From the NCBI GenBank assembly GCA_028291515.1, contig JAQGHU010000069.1:62001-126000 (forward strand): a stretch of DNA of 64,000 bases, in the 5' to 3' direction. Below, piece after piece: positions 54,258-63,628 of the stretch. Below the pieces are notes generated by a model that worked only from the letters and a program-made list of their open reading frames with translations, had not been told where the DNA came from and did no database searches. How positions within the stretch are numbered: position 1 is the stretch's first letter; each line of letters opens with the position of its first letter. Both the position numbers and the translations under genes were made by a program. This stretch comes from Schlesneria sp. Its GTDB lineage: Bacteria; Planctomycetota; Planctomycetia; Planctomycetales; Planctomycetaceae.

Positions 54258-55805
54258 TTAAAGCACCGAGAAATATGTCGAGACGGCGAAGTCAAACGAG
54301 GCTGGAGTCATCGTACGCTGTTGCTGTTTGTAAGTGCAGTAGTTCCGGACTTGCTGCAACAGGTCGCGAGGTTGGCACGATCGGAACGGGCGCCCGACGG
54401 CCTGGTAGTGCTTTTGCACCAGGTGATCGACCGCCGCATCGTCGTATTGGAATCCCATTCGTGGTGAAAGTCGGCGAATGATCTCGCGGAACTCGGCTTC
54501 GGTGGGGTCAGGGACTTGGATCTTGTAGGGAATTCGTCGCAAGAACGCCCCGTCCACCAAGTCACGCGGTTCCAGATTCGTGGAAAAAATAATCAACTGA
54601 TCAAATGGAACCTGGATCTTCTTGCCACTCGGCAGGCTCAAGAAGTCGTATCGTTTTTCCAGGGGAACGATCCACCGATTCAGCAAGTCGCAAACCGGCA
54701 TGCGCTGACGGCCGAAGTCGTCGATCACCAGCGTGCCGCAGTTGCTCTTCAGTTGCAGGGGTGCTTCGCACACTTTGGTCTGCTGATTCTGGCAGACTTC
54801 CAACTCTTCCATCGTCAATTCACCCCCCGCGATGACGGTGGGACGGACGATGCGAATCCAGCGCGGATCGACTCCCGACAAGTCGAACAAGCCCTCGCCG
54901 GTTTCGATCGGGACCTCTTCGTGAACACCCGGGTCATACAGACGAATAAAATCGCCATCGATCCCCAACGCACGCGGAATCCAGATTGTCGATCCGAAGC
55001 ATTTCGTGATTCGTTCGGCAATACTGGTCTTGCCATTACCAGGCTCGCCGAACAGGAACATCCCTCGACCGGAGTTAATTGCCGGTCCCAGACGTTCGAG
55101 CAGATCGGGGCTAATCAGCAGGTCCGAGAACGCTTCGCGAAGGTCGCGCTCGGTCACCTGTTGTTGACCGATGCTCTGAACTTCCATCGCCTTCAAATAA
55201 TCACGCAGGCCGACGGGAGCGGCACCGTAGTAGGTGCATTCCTCCACATACCGGCGAGCTCGTTCGCGGCCCATCTCCGTGATGGTGTATTCGTAGTCAC
55301 CCATTTCGGCGGTGCCAACGAATGCCACCAGTTGATCGTATTTCAGCGCCCGCAGAATGGGGTCGATGATTCCAAACGTGAGTCGAACTTGTTGCGAGAT
55401 CGCGCGCCCCGTGGCGGAACCGCGTGCCAGCAGGTACTTCAAGATCAGACGTTCGATGTCATTCGAGGTGAGCCCTGTTTCTTCCAGTCGCTCAGGACTG
55501 CGAGGAAACCATTCTTCTTCTGATCCGGCCGCGGAAGGTCCGAGCAACGCCTCGACCCGGTCGAACAGCGCTACCAGTTGCGAGTCGCCACGCACGGCGT
55601 CCGGTACATGGCGCTTCGGTAGCCACGACGTAATTCCCGGCGTCGAACTTTGCGGTGCTGCTGGTTCTGAGCGACTTTCCGTCGTTGGCACCTGGTCATT
55701 TTTCGCAGCGCTGCTCGACTGAATTCCAAACTCCGCCAGCAACTGGCTGAGGTCTCGCAAGGGAGGATTGGCAGCGTCGGCAGATCCGTTGGTCTGATTG
55801 GTCAT
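54258..55805 (-). CDS. AAA-family ATPase with winged-helix-like N-terminus
   Basis: 515 residues from ATG 55805; the frame is open to 55910. Residues ~1-90 are polar and probably flexible. Residues ~100-200 include helical segments with [17 protein letters not shown], resembling a winged helix. AAA core: Walker [16 protein letters not shown] near 250, [24 protein letters not shown] (Walker B), and [20 protein letters not shown] (sensor 1/arginine region). A common planctomycete family whose client is unknown; a MoxR-like chaperone role is conjecture. Confidence 0.85.
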   Translation of the reverse strand: MTNQTNGSADAANPPLRDLSQLLAEFGIQSSSAAKNDQVPTTESRSEPAAPQSSTPGITSWLPKRHVPDAVRGDSQLVALFDRVEALLGPSAAGSEEEWFPRSPERLEETGLTSNDIERLILKYLLARGSATGRAISQQVRLTFGIIDPILRALKYDQLVAFVGTAEMGDYEYTITEMGRERARRYVEECTYYGAAPVGLRDYLKAMEVQSIGQQQVTERDLREAFSDLLISPDLLERLGPAINSGRGMFLFGEPGNGKTSIAERITKCFGSTIWIPRALGIDGDFIRLYDPGVHEEVPIETGEGLFDLSGVDPRWIRIVRPTVIAGGELTMEELEVCQNQQTKVCEAPLQLKSNCGTLVIDDFGRQRMPVCDLLNRWIVPLEKRYDFLSLPSGKKIQVPFDQLIIFSTNLEPRDLVDGAFLRRIPYKIQVPDPTEAEFREIIRRLSPRMGFQYDDAAVDHLVQKHYQAVGRPFRSCQPRDLLQQVRNYCTYKQQQRTMTPASFDFAVSTYFSVL

Positions 55806-56205
55806 TTCGGACGTAAATCCTGAGATTCGACAGCGCAAGTCGAGTGGCCCGACTTTCCTGCGGTGGTGTTTCGACGAGGAATCTGGTTTCCCGCCCCATG
55901 AATACAACACGCTGCAAACCTACGCCGACCTGGCGCAAAGGCAAATCACAATCGCTCGATAGCGAAGGTTGGATGAATCCGGTTATTCCGCAGAATCGGT
56001 TTTGCGGTGCTGTCTGTGTGGCCTTGCGCGATGCTGGTTGTCTGGATTTCTGGTGCCACGGACTCACCGGACTCACCGTCTTCGGGGTGGCCGTGCCGAT
56101 GAAGAGAAAGACACGCAGCGAGAGAAAAACGAAGACACGGCGACGTCGAGGACTCCGACACCGTGGCACCCCGAACATGATTTCGATGTGCAGAATCGCG
56201 GACGG
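55806..56205. other. 400-bp intergenic region with a palindromic repeat
   Basis: No supported gene. Holds the second GGTGCCACGGACT repeat (56051-56172). Confidence 0.45.
56051..56172. repeat. Palindromic repeat GGTGCCACGGACT, copy 2
   Basis: Left end TGGTGCCACGGACTCACCGG; right end reads the reverse complement as GGGGTGCCACGGTGTCGGAG. It shares the CACCGTCTTCGG interior with the copy at 44052-44137 but is longer. Confidence 0.75.
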
Positions 56206-57006
56206 TCATTCTGGCGACGGCGTCCCGGAATCGTGTTGGAGTCGGTCTAGGAAATCTGGTGTCATCCCTGCCGCCAACCTGGGTTCGGCGTGAAAGATGT
56301 CACCGATCGATTTGTTGGGCCGCAGTGGATATTGCAGGTTCTGAACGTAGGCATCCCATTCGGATTGCCCTTCTGGCTTCAGTCGCCGCAGCCATTCCAT
56401 GCCGAACGCAACGTGAGCGATCTCGTCCCGATGGATCGTCTTCATGATGGCGGCACTCTTTGGGTCGCCGGCCTTCAGAAAGTAATCTTCGAATTCGAGC
56501 GTATGGTCAAGGTTTCGCCCTTCGAAAGTGAGTGGCAACCCGGCGAGATATTGCAGAACAGTCTCGAAGCCCAAGGCCTTCTTCCAGATGTAGCAGTTCA
56601 CTGGAAGGTCACCGAATTTCACCCCGAGGGCCGACGATCGCTCCATATGCATCAGAGTGTGTCGCTGTTCATCTTGCATCACGCGAGCGATTCCCATGCG
56701 AAATTCGGCAGGTGCATTGGGGAAAGCGACCAGAACCCAGGCCATCACCTCCAGAGCCTGCAGTTCATGATTCGCCATGATGTGATGTGCAATCGCGCGC
56801 CGCTTGGGATCGGTGAACGTGCTGGGATGCGGCATCGCCGGAGCAGCCCGTCGTGGCGCGAACTGCAGGTTCGCCGGTCGAATTGGCTCGGTGACACGTC
56901 GCTCGGCTCCCGGAGAACTATCCGTAAAGCTCTCTCGGACACGTTCCAGCTTCAGATCCAGAGAATCGGATAACAACACCCGCTCGGCAAAGGCACGCAG
57001 TTCCAT
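56206..57006 (-). CDS. DUF455-family ferritin-like protein
   Basis: 266 residues. Ferritin-like four-helix segments with metal-type ligands: ANHELQALEVMAW, DEQRHTLMHMERS and HRDEIAHVAFGMEWL, plus ARVMQ preceding the middle set. Resembles DUF455, some of whose members act as tRNA hydroxylase-like (MiaE-type) diiron proteins. Function in this group is not established. Normal length; Glu/His spacing intact. Confidence 0.88.
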   Translation of the reverse strand: MELRAFAERVLLSDSLDLKLERVRESFTDSSPGAERRVTEPIRPANLQFAPRRAAPAMPHPSTFTDPKRRAIAHHIMANHELQALEVMAWVLVAFPNAPAEFRMGIARVMQDEQRHTLMHMERSSALGVKFGDLPVNCYIWKKALGFETVLQYLAGLPLTFEGRNLDHTLEFEDYFLKAGDPKSAAIMKTIHRDEIAHVAFGMEWLRRLKPEGQSEWDAYVQNLQYPLRPNKSIGDIFHAEPRLAAGMTPDFLDRLQHDSGTPSPE

Positions 57007-57048
57007 GGCAGTCCGGACTTGGTATCGATCGCAACGACTGCGAAGCGA

Positions 57049-57240
57049 TTATCCGCGTCCGCCTTCACAACAGGTCTCGCAAATCGTATGGCATCGGCTG
57101 CAAACCAGTTTGTGCCGGATGTCCTGAAGAGTACCATCGCAAACGGGACAGACTGGTGTTGTTGAGCACTGCCCATTTGTTTGCTCGGACGGCTTCGCTT
57201 CAGGGGCCGAGCGTTCTGTTTTCTTGGCCGGTGTCGTCAT
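57049..57240 (-). CDS. Small zinc-ribbon protein
   Basis: 63 residues from ATG 57240; the frame is open to 57303. A charged, Ala/Pro/Lys-rich N-terminus is followed by two knuckles, CPVC and CSRC, then a CETCC end: QCSTTPVCPVCDGTLQDIRH...LVCSRCHTICETCCEGG. Typical of small zinc ribbons; partner unknown. Starts 42 bp after the DUF455 start on the same strand, so possibly cotranscribed. Confidence 0.7.
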   Translation of the reverse strand: MTTPAKKTERSAPEAKPSEQTNGQCSTTPVCPVCDGTLQDIRHKLVCSRCHTICETCCEGGRG

Positions 57241-57385
57241 CGGATCTTCAGTTCGCAACATCGCACATACAATCGCTGGCAAGAAAATAGTGTCATACGG
57301 CACTTATACCGCCCACGCAGAACTCATGCACGCCTCTCGGGATTTGTCGAACAGTCGCTTTACGCTATCGCAGAGATTCCCGGGA

Positions 57386-58480
57386 TCAGCGGGCATCACA
57401 AATTCGGCGCAAGCACCATTCCAGGGGTCCGTGCCGGAAGAAGTATTTCCAGGCACACGACAATGCGATCGCGATCAGAAAGAATCCGACGCCGCACGCA
57501 ACGGCGATTGACAGCGGCTGCGACGAGACCAGATCCAATGCCTCTATCGCTCCCAGCCCAAAGACGATATGAACGACATACCAAGTCAGTGCCATCTGGC
57601 CAGTCGCGCAAAGCGGCCAGCAAATCCAAGCGGGAACAGAACTGGCAAGCGTGATGCTCAGAATAATGACCGCCACCTCTGCTCCACCGCTGGCGGCGAC
57701 AAACAGCGGCAACGCGGGCATCGATTCGGTACCGAAGAGCGCCTTGATGCTGGCCGCGTCCAATCCCATTGCAGTTGGCGGTAGACAGGACGTACATAAC
57801 CAAGAGAGCATTTCGGCACTCGCTGCCGTCGCCCAGGCCGCCCGCAACACACGGCGATTAGTTTTGGGTTCAAGAAGATTCAGGCGGCCCAGCCACATGC
57901 CGAACAGCAGAAATCCGGTCCACGGAAAAACGCTGCGAAATCCGTCATAGAACAGGTTTCGAAAAACGCCTGCTGGTGTCCACAGGCCGTGATAAGTCAT
58001 CGTGCCCCAGTCCCAGTGACTCTCAAAGTTCACTGAGAGGAACAGCAAGACAAACACAACTTCGAAGGCCATTGCGCACAGCAACAGTTGCCGACTCGAC
58101 GCTGCGATCAGCATCGATGCCAGCATCAACGCCACACCATAGACGCGCAGGATGTCGCCCGGCCAGATGTACAGGTTCAGGAAACCGATCCCCAGCAGCA
58201 ACATCCCCCGGCGAATCAGAGTTCGTCGAACTGCAGCGATTGCTGGTGGATCGCCCCTCGAAACCGCACGGCGCGACATCAGGGTCACACCGATTCCGGC
58301 CAGGATCACAAATGTCGCTGTCGCTCGGCCATCGAGCAGCCCGAGCAGACAATTGAACCACGGCGAACTGTCGCGCCCGGTTCCCATCACCAGCGAAAAG
58401 TGGACGACCACCATCCCCAGAATGGCGAAGGCGCGAGCGATATCGAAGCCCAGAACTCGATCGCTGTCGCCCTTGTTCAT
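57386..58480 (-). CDS. DUF1624/DUF418-like membrane acyltransferase-family protein
   Basis: 364 residues, about ten membrane helices. N-terminal VLGFDIARAFAILGMVVVHF is the signature of the heparan-alpha-glucosaminide N-acetyltransferase catalytic-like domain and of YeiB-type DUF418 proteins (loop with ITMGVxHxx). The C-terminal part (AWICWPLCATGQMALTWYVVH, then YFFRHGPLEWCLRR) matches the DUF418 tail. Likely transfers acyl groups to a sugar or lipid in the membrane, substrate unknown. Confidence 0.82.
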   Translation of the reverse strand: MNKGDSDRVLGFDIARAFAILGMVVVHFSLVMGTGRDSSPWFNCLLGLLDGRATATFVILAGIGVTLMSRRAVSRGDPPAIAAVRRTLIRRGMLLLGIGFLNLYIWPGDILRVYGVALMLASMLIAASSRQLLLCAMAFEVVFVLLFLSVNFESHWDWGTMTYHGLWTPAGVFRNLFYDGFRSVFPWTGFLLFGMWLGRLNLLEPKTNRRVLRAAWATAASAEMLSWLCTSCLPPTAMGLDAASIKALFGTESMPALPLFVAASGGAEVAVIILSITLASSVPAWICWPLCATGQMALTWYVVHIVFGLGAIEALDLVSSQPLSIAVACGVGFFLIAIALSCAWKYFFRHGPLEWCLRRICDAR

Positions 58481-58493
58481 AGTTGTCGCTCGA

Positions 58494-58967
58494 TTAGCAT
58501 TCCGGGCTTTGTTTCATCATCTGCGCGAGTCGCTCTTTAACCTGCTCCATCGTGACATCTTCAACGTGTGTCGCCAGCGACCAGACATGCCCGAACGGAT
58601 CCACCAGCGTTCCACTGCGATCTCCGTAGAACTGGTCCTGCACTTCTCGCTGAACTTTAGCTCCCGCGGCCACGGCCTGCTTGAAACGAGCATCGACATC
58701 TTCGACGTAGATCATCAGGCTGACCGGAGTTCCCTTTAGCGTCTGCGGGCTGATGGCGTCCATTTCTGGAAACTCATCGGCCAGCATCACAGGCGAATCG
58801 CCAATCTTCACTTCGGCATGCATGATTTTCCCGTTGGGACCATCCAGACGCATCAGTTCCACGGCCCCGAACGCCTGCTGGTAGAACTCCACTGCACGAG
58901 CTGCGTCAGAGACGATCAGATAAGGTGTAACGGAGTGATATCCAGCGGGAATCGGTTTAACGCTCAT
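58494..58967 (-). CDS. VOC-superfamily (PhnB/glyoxalase-like) protein
   Basis: 157 residues from ATG 58967 (AAGGA 6 nt upstream). VTPYLIVSDAARAVEFYQQAF, then GPNGKIMHAEVKIGDSPVML, YVEDVDARFKQAVAAGAKV and YGDRSGTLVDPFGHVWSLATH: two beta-alpha-beta-beta-beta modules. The H and E positions (HAEV; DPFGH) match PhnB-type members. Metal-binding; substrate unknown. Starts 14 bp from the membrane protein's start on the same strand. Confidence 0.9.
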   Translation of the reverse strand: MSVKPIPAGYHSVTPYLIVSDAARAVEFYQQAFGAVELMRLDGPNGKIMHAEVKIGDSPVMLADEFPEMDAISPQTLKGTPVSLMIYVEDVDARFKQAVAAGAKVQREVQDQFYGDRSGTLVDPFGHVWSLATHVEDVTMEQVKERLAQMMKQSPEC

Positions 58968-59281
58968 GACAATCCTTTTTAGTATACGAGAGAGTAAGCA
59001 TCGTTCGCTGGAGATGAGAGACACCAGCGCGGGCGACGATAATCGGAGCGGTGCTTGGTGGGAAGAGTCAAGTTCAGCAAAATGACATGACGGTCGCCAG
59101 TTCGACCATTCAGATCATTGATCACCCCGGTCTTGGCAATGCATTGTTAGTATTCCATCACTAAGATTAATGGAAAATGCTCTGATCGGCTGATCAATGT
59201 TTGCATGGCACCCCGCTCGGCAGGTTAGAAGATTTCGAGCAGCCGCGCTTTCCCGCGAACCAATAGCTTACTGAACGTTCG
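58968..59281. other. 314-bp intergenic region
   Basis: Upstream of the VOC gene and downstream of the LRR gene. No feature recognised beyond a short AT-rich patch (59140-59180). Confidence 0.4.
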
Positions 59282-60385
59282 CTATTTGCCGGACTTGGGG
59301 GCGTCTCCTTTATTGCCAGTCCATGTGCGTCCCAGTACGGCTCGTTGCCCGATGGTTTCCCAGATTCTGTCTTGCAACTCGATTTCGGTCTTGGTTTTGG
59401 CGTCGAGTCGAAGTCCGCTGAGAGTCTTGCACTCCTTGAGCAGATGAAGATATTCGAGCCTGATTTGCGACGCCTTGATGTTTTCCAGCGGCAATGTCGC
59501 CAAGACTTTGAAGCACGCTCCGTTTACTTCCGTATTCGTCACATCCAGTTGCTTCAGTTTGTGACAATTCTTCAACCCCATCGCCAAGTCGTCGTTGAAC
59601 CACTTTTCGGTACAAGTAAAGGAGTTCAAATCCGTCAACGCCGCAAAACCTTCTGGAGTAAACTTGCCGGAGATTAAAGTTAGACTTTGCAGAGTCGTCA
59701 GTGTGCCGATTTCTCGCAAGGCGACATCGGTTAGCCCTTCACCACCAATTACCAATGCTTCCAGTTTTGCACACGCTTTCAAATTGGTTAGACCTTGACC
59801 ATCCCAAGGTGATTTCAGCAGCCGCAATGTCAACTCTTCGAGCTCGGTGAGCTGGTGGAACTGGTCAACATTCAATCGCTCCAGATTACTGGCACTGATA
59901 CTGACGGTCATTACCTTCGGGAATCGATCAAGCATTTGAATTCCACCGGCAGCGTGATCGGAGATGCGCAGTTTGGTGACTTGTCTCAATACTGGCAGCG
60001 ACTTCCAGTCGGCGGCGGTATGGTGTTTGGCGATTCCCAAATCCAGCTCGCGAAGGCTTCCGCACTGCCCCAACGGTTGCATTATCACAGGTGAGTGATC
60101 ACGGGATTCAGCATCCCGCACAGGGACAGCTAATTGTGAAAGTGACGGTAATCTTGGTAGCAGAGCAATTGCTTCAGTAGTCGCTGCCGATCGACTGAAG
60201 CTGACATACGTCACTCGTTCTTTTGAACTGCGGCTCCATTGGAGTTTTGGATCGATGGCGAGCAACTTTTGGATTACGGCGCGATCAATCGGATTCAGCT
60301 TCTCCAGTTCGGGATCGGCGGCTTTTGTTGATTGAACGCAGATCACGCACAGCACACAGGCGAGCATTATCATCAGGCGGTTCAT
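59282..60385 (-). CDS. Secreted leucine-rich-repeat-like protein
   Basis: 367 residues. Signal peptide (MIMLACVLCVICVQSTKA). Body of irregular LRR-like units (LGQCGSLRELDLGIAKHH; LPVLRQVTKLRISDHAAGG; LTELEELTLRLL; LTTLQSLTLISGKFTPEG; CHKLKQLDVTNTEVNGACF), about seven. LRRs usually bind protein; target unknown. Starts 9 bp after the cyanophycinase-like gene on the same strand, so probably cotranscribed. Confidence 0.8.
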   Translation of the reverse strand: MNRLMIMLACVLCVICVQSTKAADPELEKLNPIDRAVIQKLLAIDPKLQWSRSSKERVTYVSFSRSAATTEAIALLPRLPSLSQLAVPVRDAESRDHSPVIMQPLGQCGSLRELDLGIAKHHTAADWKSLPVLRQVTKLRISDHAAGGIQMLDRFPKVMTVSISASNLERLNVDQFHQLTELEELTLRLLKSPWDGQGLTNLKACAKLEALVIGGEGLTDVALREIGTLTTLQSLTLISGKFTPEGFAALTDLNSFTCTEKWFNDDLAMGLKNCHKLKQLDVTNTEVNGACFKVLATLPLENIKASQIRLEYLHLLKECKTLSGLRLDAKTKTEIELQDRIWETIGQRAVLGRTWTGNKGDAPKSGK

Positions 60386-60394
60386 GATGTCACC

Positions 60395-62515
60395 TCATGG
60401 GTTACCGTAGTAGGGACCGTAGGGATCGGCGGGAATGATTATCCCTTGATTGACCCGCACAGTATAGGAGATTGGCGCGGTCGCCCACCCTTGGACATCG
60501 AAACCACCCTCGCCTGCTCGCAGGCGCAGCACTTCCGAAGGTGGCACTGTCAACGGATTTGGTGACGCGATTGTCGGACCGCCTGGGGCAGTAAAATACA
60601 CAGCGCCTCCACCGGCGACTTTGCCGACAGTGCCATCAATCATCAGCGCCGTCGCTTCATCAGCCATGATTGATCGAGATGCGGAAGATCCGAATGCACC
60701 AGACTGGACCACGAGGGCCAGGCTGCGCGCCATACGATCCCGTTCGCGGAAATGTGTATCGGTGACTAATCCGTCCAGCATCGGGATGTTGAGGAACGCC
60801 GGTCGAAACGATCGCATGAGCGGCGAATTAGGATTAGAGAGCGCCTCGGGCGACGTGATTCCATCGCCATCCAGTTGAGGCGTGTAAACAACACCTCCCA
60901 GCAGGTGCATTCCCGCGCTCCCCCCGCTAATCGGAATGCTACCCACCTTGGCCTGTAAAGCCGTCTGGACACCAGTACCTGCCCAGTTTGTGTAATAGAT
61001 CGTCTGGTCGCCTCCCTGGATGAAAATCGCCGCGGCTTCGTTGATCGCCTGCACGACGGACGGCTCCCCTGCGACCCCTGGAGAATTGAGGACCAGGGCC
61101 GTGACGCAACTCCAAGAATTACTATTCGATTCGGACGAAAACAGATCGTCGGCAGCGCTGCCGGAACCGCTCAGGATTACCAGTTTGCCTCCATTTCCGT
61201 GAGTGCGCAACCAAGTGATTCCCTCGTCTGGAATACTTCCACTCCCAACCAACATGATCCCTGGCATCGGCATCCCCGGTGCCGGAGGATCATCCTTGCA
61301 TTTCGAAGCCCGAGCGGAACGGATCGTGACAGTGGCTTGCGAGGTGAGCCCGAGCGCCGTGTTTTGGATCTTGTACGTGAATGTATCGGAGAGACCATCT
61401 TGCTGCTGGTTCCAATATGTGTCATCGTCGAGTTTCTTGTACGTGAAAGCGCCGTCACTAAGAATGGTGGCGTTTCCGTGCGTTCCGTCTTTGATCAAAC
61501 TCAACGTCACATCCATATCATTCGGTCTGATGTAATCATTTCGTCGCAAACCGTATGTGGATGTAACGACGAGATCTGCCGGCGGTAGAAAATTGTAGTC
61601 GTCATCGACCGCGATCAAGGCTTGGTCGCCGACAGTGTTGATATCCTCCTGGCGGCTCTTCGTTCGGCCAAGACTGTCGGTAGCCGTTACTTTCAGGGTG
61701 AGGTAACCGGCCGCTGCTGGAGTGATCTGCAATCGGGCCGATTGTCCGCCGCTGGGATAGGTCCCTTTCAGAAACTTGTTGCCTGGCAGCGCGACCCAGT
61801 TGTTTGATCCGTCTAGAACCTGCAGGGTGACCGTCGCCCCAACTGCGGGTGTCATGTTCTCCGTTGGCAGGATTTCAAACGAGATCGTGGTGTCCTGGGT
61901 ATCCATTTCGGACTTGTTGCCCGGTCCCCCGGGAAAGATTTCGCGCAGATTGGCAATGGCGGCCACACCGACTTTCATCCGCGTGGGGGCAGTCAGAGTC
62001 AGATACGGGTCTTCGTTGGCTGTCGCCGTGCCGCCGATACCCAGCATGACGACCCCGTCAACATCCCCTTCCCCCGTGTACAGAGTATTTTTGTATTTGA
62101 TGGTGACGGTATAGCTCTTGCCCGCCTCCAGAACTCCGTCGCATTTCTGGAATGATTGGGCCAGGTTCGGCAATGCTTGACCTTGACCGTATCGGCTCAG
62201 TGCCGTCCGAGGCGTTCCTGTCGCCATATCCGTGATCGTTACGGTGACCCCATCGTCGCTGAAGGCGTACAGGGTGATCGGAGCACTGACGTCCGAAATC
62301 ACGAATGAAAAAGTGCGGTCATCGAAGTTCGTCTGACCAGCACTGCCGACGCTATGAAATCCCAGTTTCGATGGATCATCGATGAACATCTGGCATTGGC
62401 TGCGAAGTTGCTCCTCTGTCATATTGCCCAAAAACTGGAACATCTCGCCGGCGCTGGCCGCAGACCCAAAACCAGCGAACACCAGCAATAAAACTGTCGC
62501 CAAGGGAAAACGCAC
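60395..62515 (-). CDS. Secreted cyanophycinase-like (S51) protein
   Basis: 706 residues. Signal peptide (LATVLLLVFAGFGSAASA). N-terminal ~30-385 is beta-rich, with Ig-like/cadherin-like modules (ARLQITPAAAGYLTLKVTAT; LTSQATVTIRSA). C-terminal ~395-690 is the peptidase-S51/cyanophycinase-type core: GIMLVGSGSIPDEGITWLR, AAAIFIQGGDQTIYYTNW (near residue 500), the nucleophile GGSAGMHLLGG (Ser near 528) and TDTHFRERDRMARSLALV. Likely a serine hydrolase acting on an external Asp- or other peptide polymer; the substrate is not shown. Followed by an LRR-like protein. Confidence 0.86.
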   Translation of the reverse strand: MRFPLATVLLLVFAGFGSAASAGEMFQFLGNMTEEQLRSQCQMFIDDPSKLGFHSVGSAGQTNFDDRTFSFVISDVSAPITLYAFSDDGVTVTITDMATGTPRTALSRYGQGQALPNLAQSFQKCDGVLEAGKSYTVTIKYKNTLYTGEGDVDGVVMLGIGGTATANEDPYLTLTAPTRMKVGVAAIANLREIFPGGPGNKSEMDTQDTTISFEILPTENMTPAVGATVTLQVLDGSNNWVALPGNKFLKGTYPSGGQSARLQITPAAAGYLTLKVTATDSLGRTKSRQEDINTVGDQALIAVDDDYNFLPPADLVVTSTYGLRRNDYIRPNDMDVTLSLIKDGTHGNATILSDGAFTYKKLDDDTYWNQQQDGLSDTFTYKIQNTALGLTSQATVTIRSARASKCKDDPPAPGMPMPGIMLVGSGSIPDEGITWLRTHGNGGKLVILSGSGSAADDLFSSESNSNSWSCVTALVLNSPGVAGEPSVVQAINEAAAIFIQGGDQTIYYTNWAGTGVQTALQAKVGSIPISGGSAGMHLLGGVVYTPQLDGDGITSPEALSNPNSPLMRSFRPAFLNIPMLDGLVTDTHFRERDRMARSLALVVQSGAFGSSASRSIMADEATALMIDGTVGKVAGGGAVYFTAPGGPTIASPNPLTVPPSEVLRLRAGEGGFDVQGWATAPISYTVRVNQGIIIPADPYGPYYGNP

Positions 62516-62578
62516 TTTGAGGTTCCTCTCTCAAATGAATCGAGTGATCGATGTTTCGCGAGTGTGATTTTCAAGCGG

Positions 62579-63415
62579 TCACTTTTTTTTAACCCCCTTC
62601 GCTGCCTGTTCCTTTTCGTAGGCTTCCTTTTGAGCAGCCAGCGATCTCGCATACTCGTGGGCACCGTTTCTCATATTGATATTGAAATCGCTGATTCTTC
62701 CCAATTCCTCGATCGCCTCGTCGTATCTCCGTTGCTTGCTGAGGCACTTAGCGAGGGCGATGCGGGTGGCGTCTTCGCCGCTCTGCTCCGAAGGCGTCTC
62801 CAAGGCCATGCGCAAGACGGCCTCCTGCTTGACGTACTGTTGCGCTTTCCCATAAATGGCGATGGCCGATTGCTGCATTCCATCGCGATTCGAGGCTCGT
62901 CCTGGCAGAGGATTAGCGAGTGCGAAGTTCACCATCTGGTAAGCATCGCAAACGCTGACCGCCAGAGGGTAATCTTGCAGCACATAGATATTGACCAGGA
63001 TCCAATGAACGACCAGCACGGCACTGCGCCGAACTTCGAGATCTTTGTGAATGAGCAGTCGGTCGACCAAGGCGAGGTCGCGGCCAAACAACAGATAAAG
63101 TTTTGGTCGGTCATTTTTGGCTGCGCTGTAATCCTGCGTGAGCGGGCCGGGGTCGATCGGTCCGGTGATTTCCTGCAGCGAGCGGGGGATCGGTCGCTTG
63201 GCTTGCTTCGCGAGATATTCGCGAATCTGCTTCCGCAGTTTTACGACCTCGGGCGTGGGCCGCGGGATTTCGCTCAAGTTCGGCTTTTCTTCCGCCTTGA
63301 CCTGCCTGGTGACCGAGACCTTCGGTTCTTCCGAAAACACTGTAGGCAAGCAGAAGATCGCCAGGAAGCTTGATGTGATGAATGATTTAAGTGTTTGTGT
63401 GTCAGGGTGGATCAT
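62579..63415 (-). CDS. Secreted hypothetical protein, helical
   Basis: 278 residues. Signal peptide (FITSSFLAIFCLPTVFSEE). Mature part is mostly helical, with TPR-like pairs near the end (TRIALAKCLSKQRRYDEAIE; ELGRISDF) and a basic Lys-rich tail. No family recognised. The 64-bp gap before the cyanophycinase-like gene on the same strand suggests one transcript of three genes. Confidence 0.75.
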   Translation of the reverse strand: MIHPDTQTLKSFITSSFLAIFCLPTVFSEEPKVSVTRQVKAEEKPNLSEIPRPTPEVVKLRKQIREYLAKQAKRPIPRSLQEITGPIDPGPLTQDYSAAKNDRPKLYLLFGRDLALVDRLLIHKDLEVRRSAVLVVHWILVNIYVLQDYPLAVSVCDAYQMVNFALANPLPGRASNRDGMQQSAIAIYGKAQQYVKQEAVLRMALETPSEQSGEDATRIALAKCLSKQRRYDEAIEELGRISDFNINMRNGAHEYARSLAAQKEAYEKEQAAKGVKKK

Positions 63416-63628
63416 GATGCGTCTCTGTGTGGACGATTTTGTGGTTTATACCTGATTGTCTTGTGTCGATCTGCTTTAGTCAAACGAGCCGGGTGTGACA
63501 AATCGTTGCTGATTTTCATTCGTAAGCTGTTACCCCGATGGATTTGGGAGAGTCATTCCCGCCGGTCTTGAGATAGAATCTTTCCCGCTCATCTCCCGAC
63601 GTTTCGCACTCCATTCGCAGGATGCATC

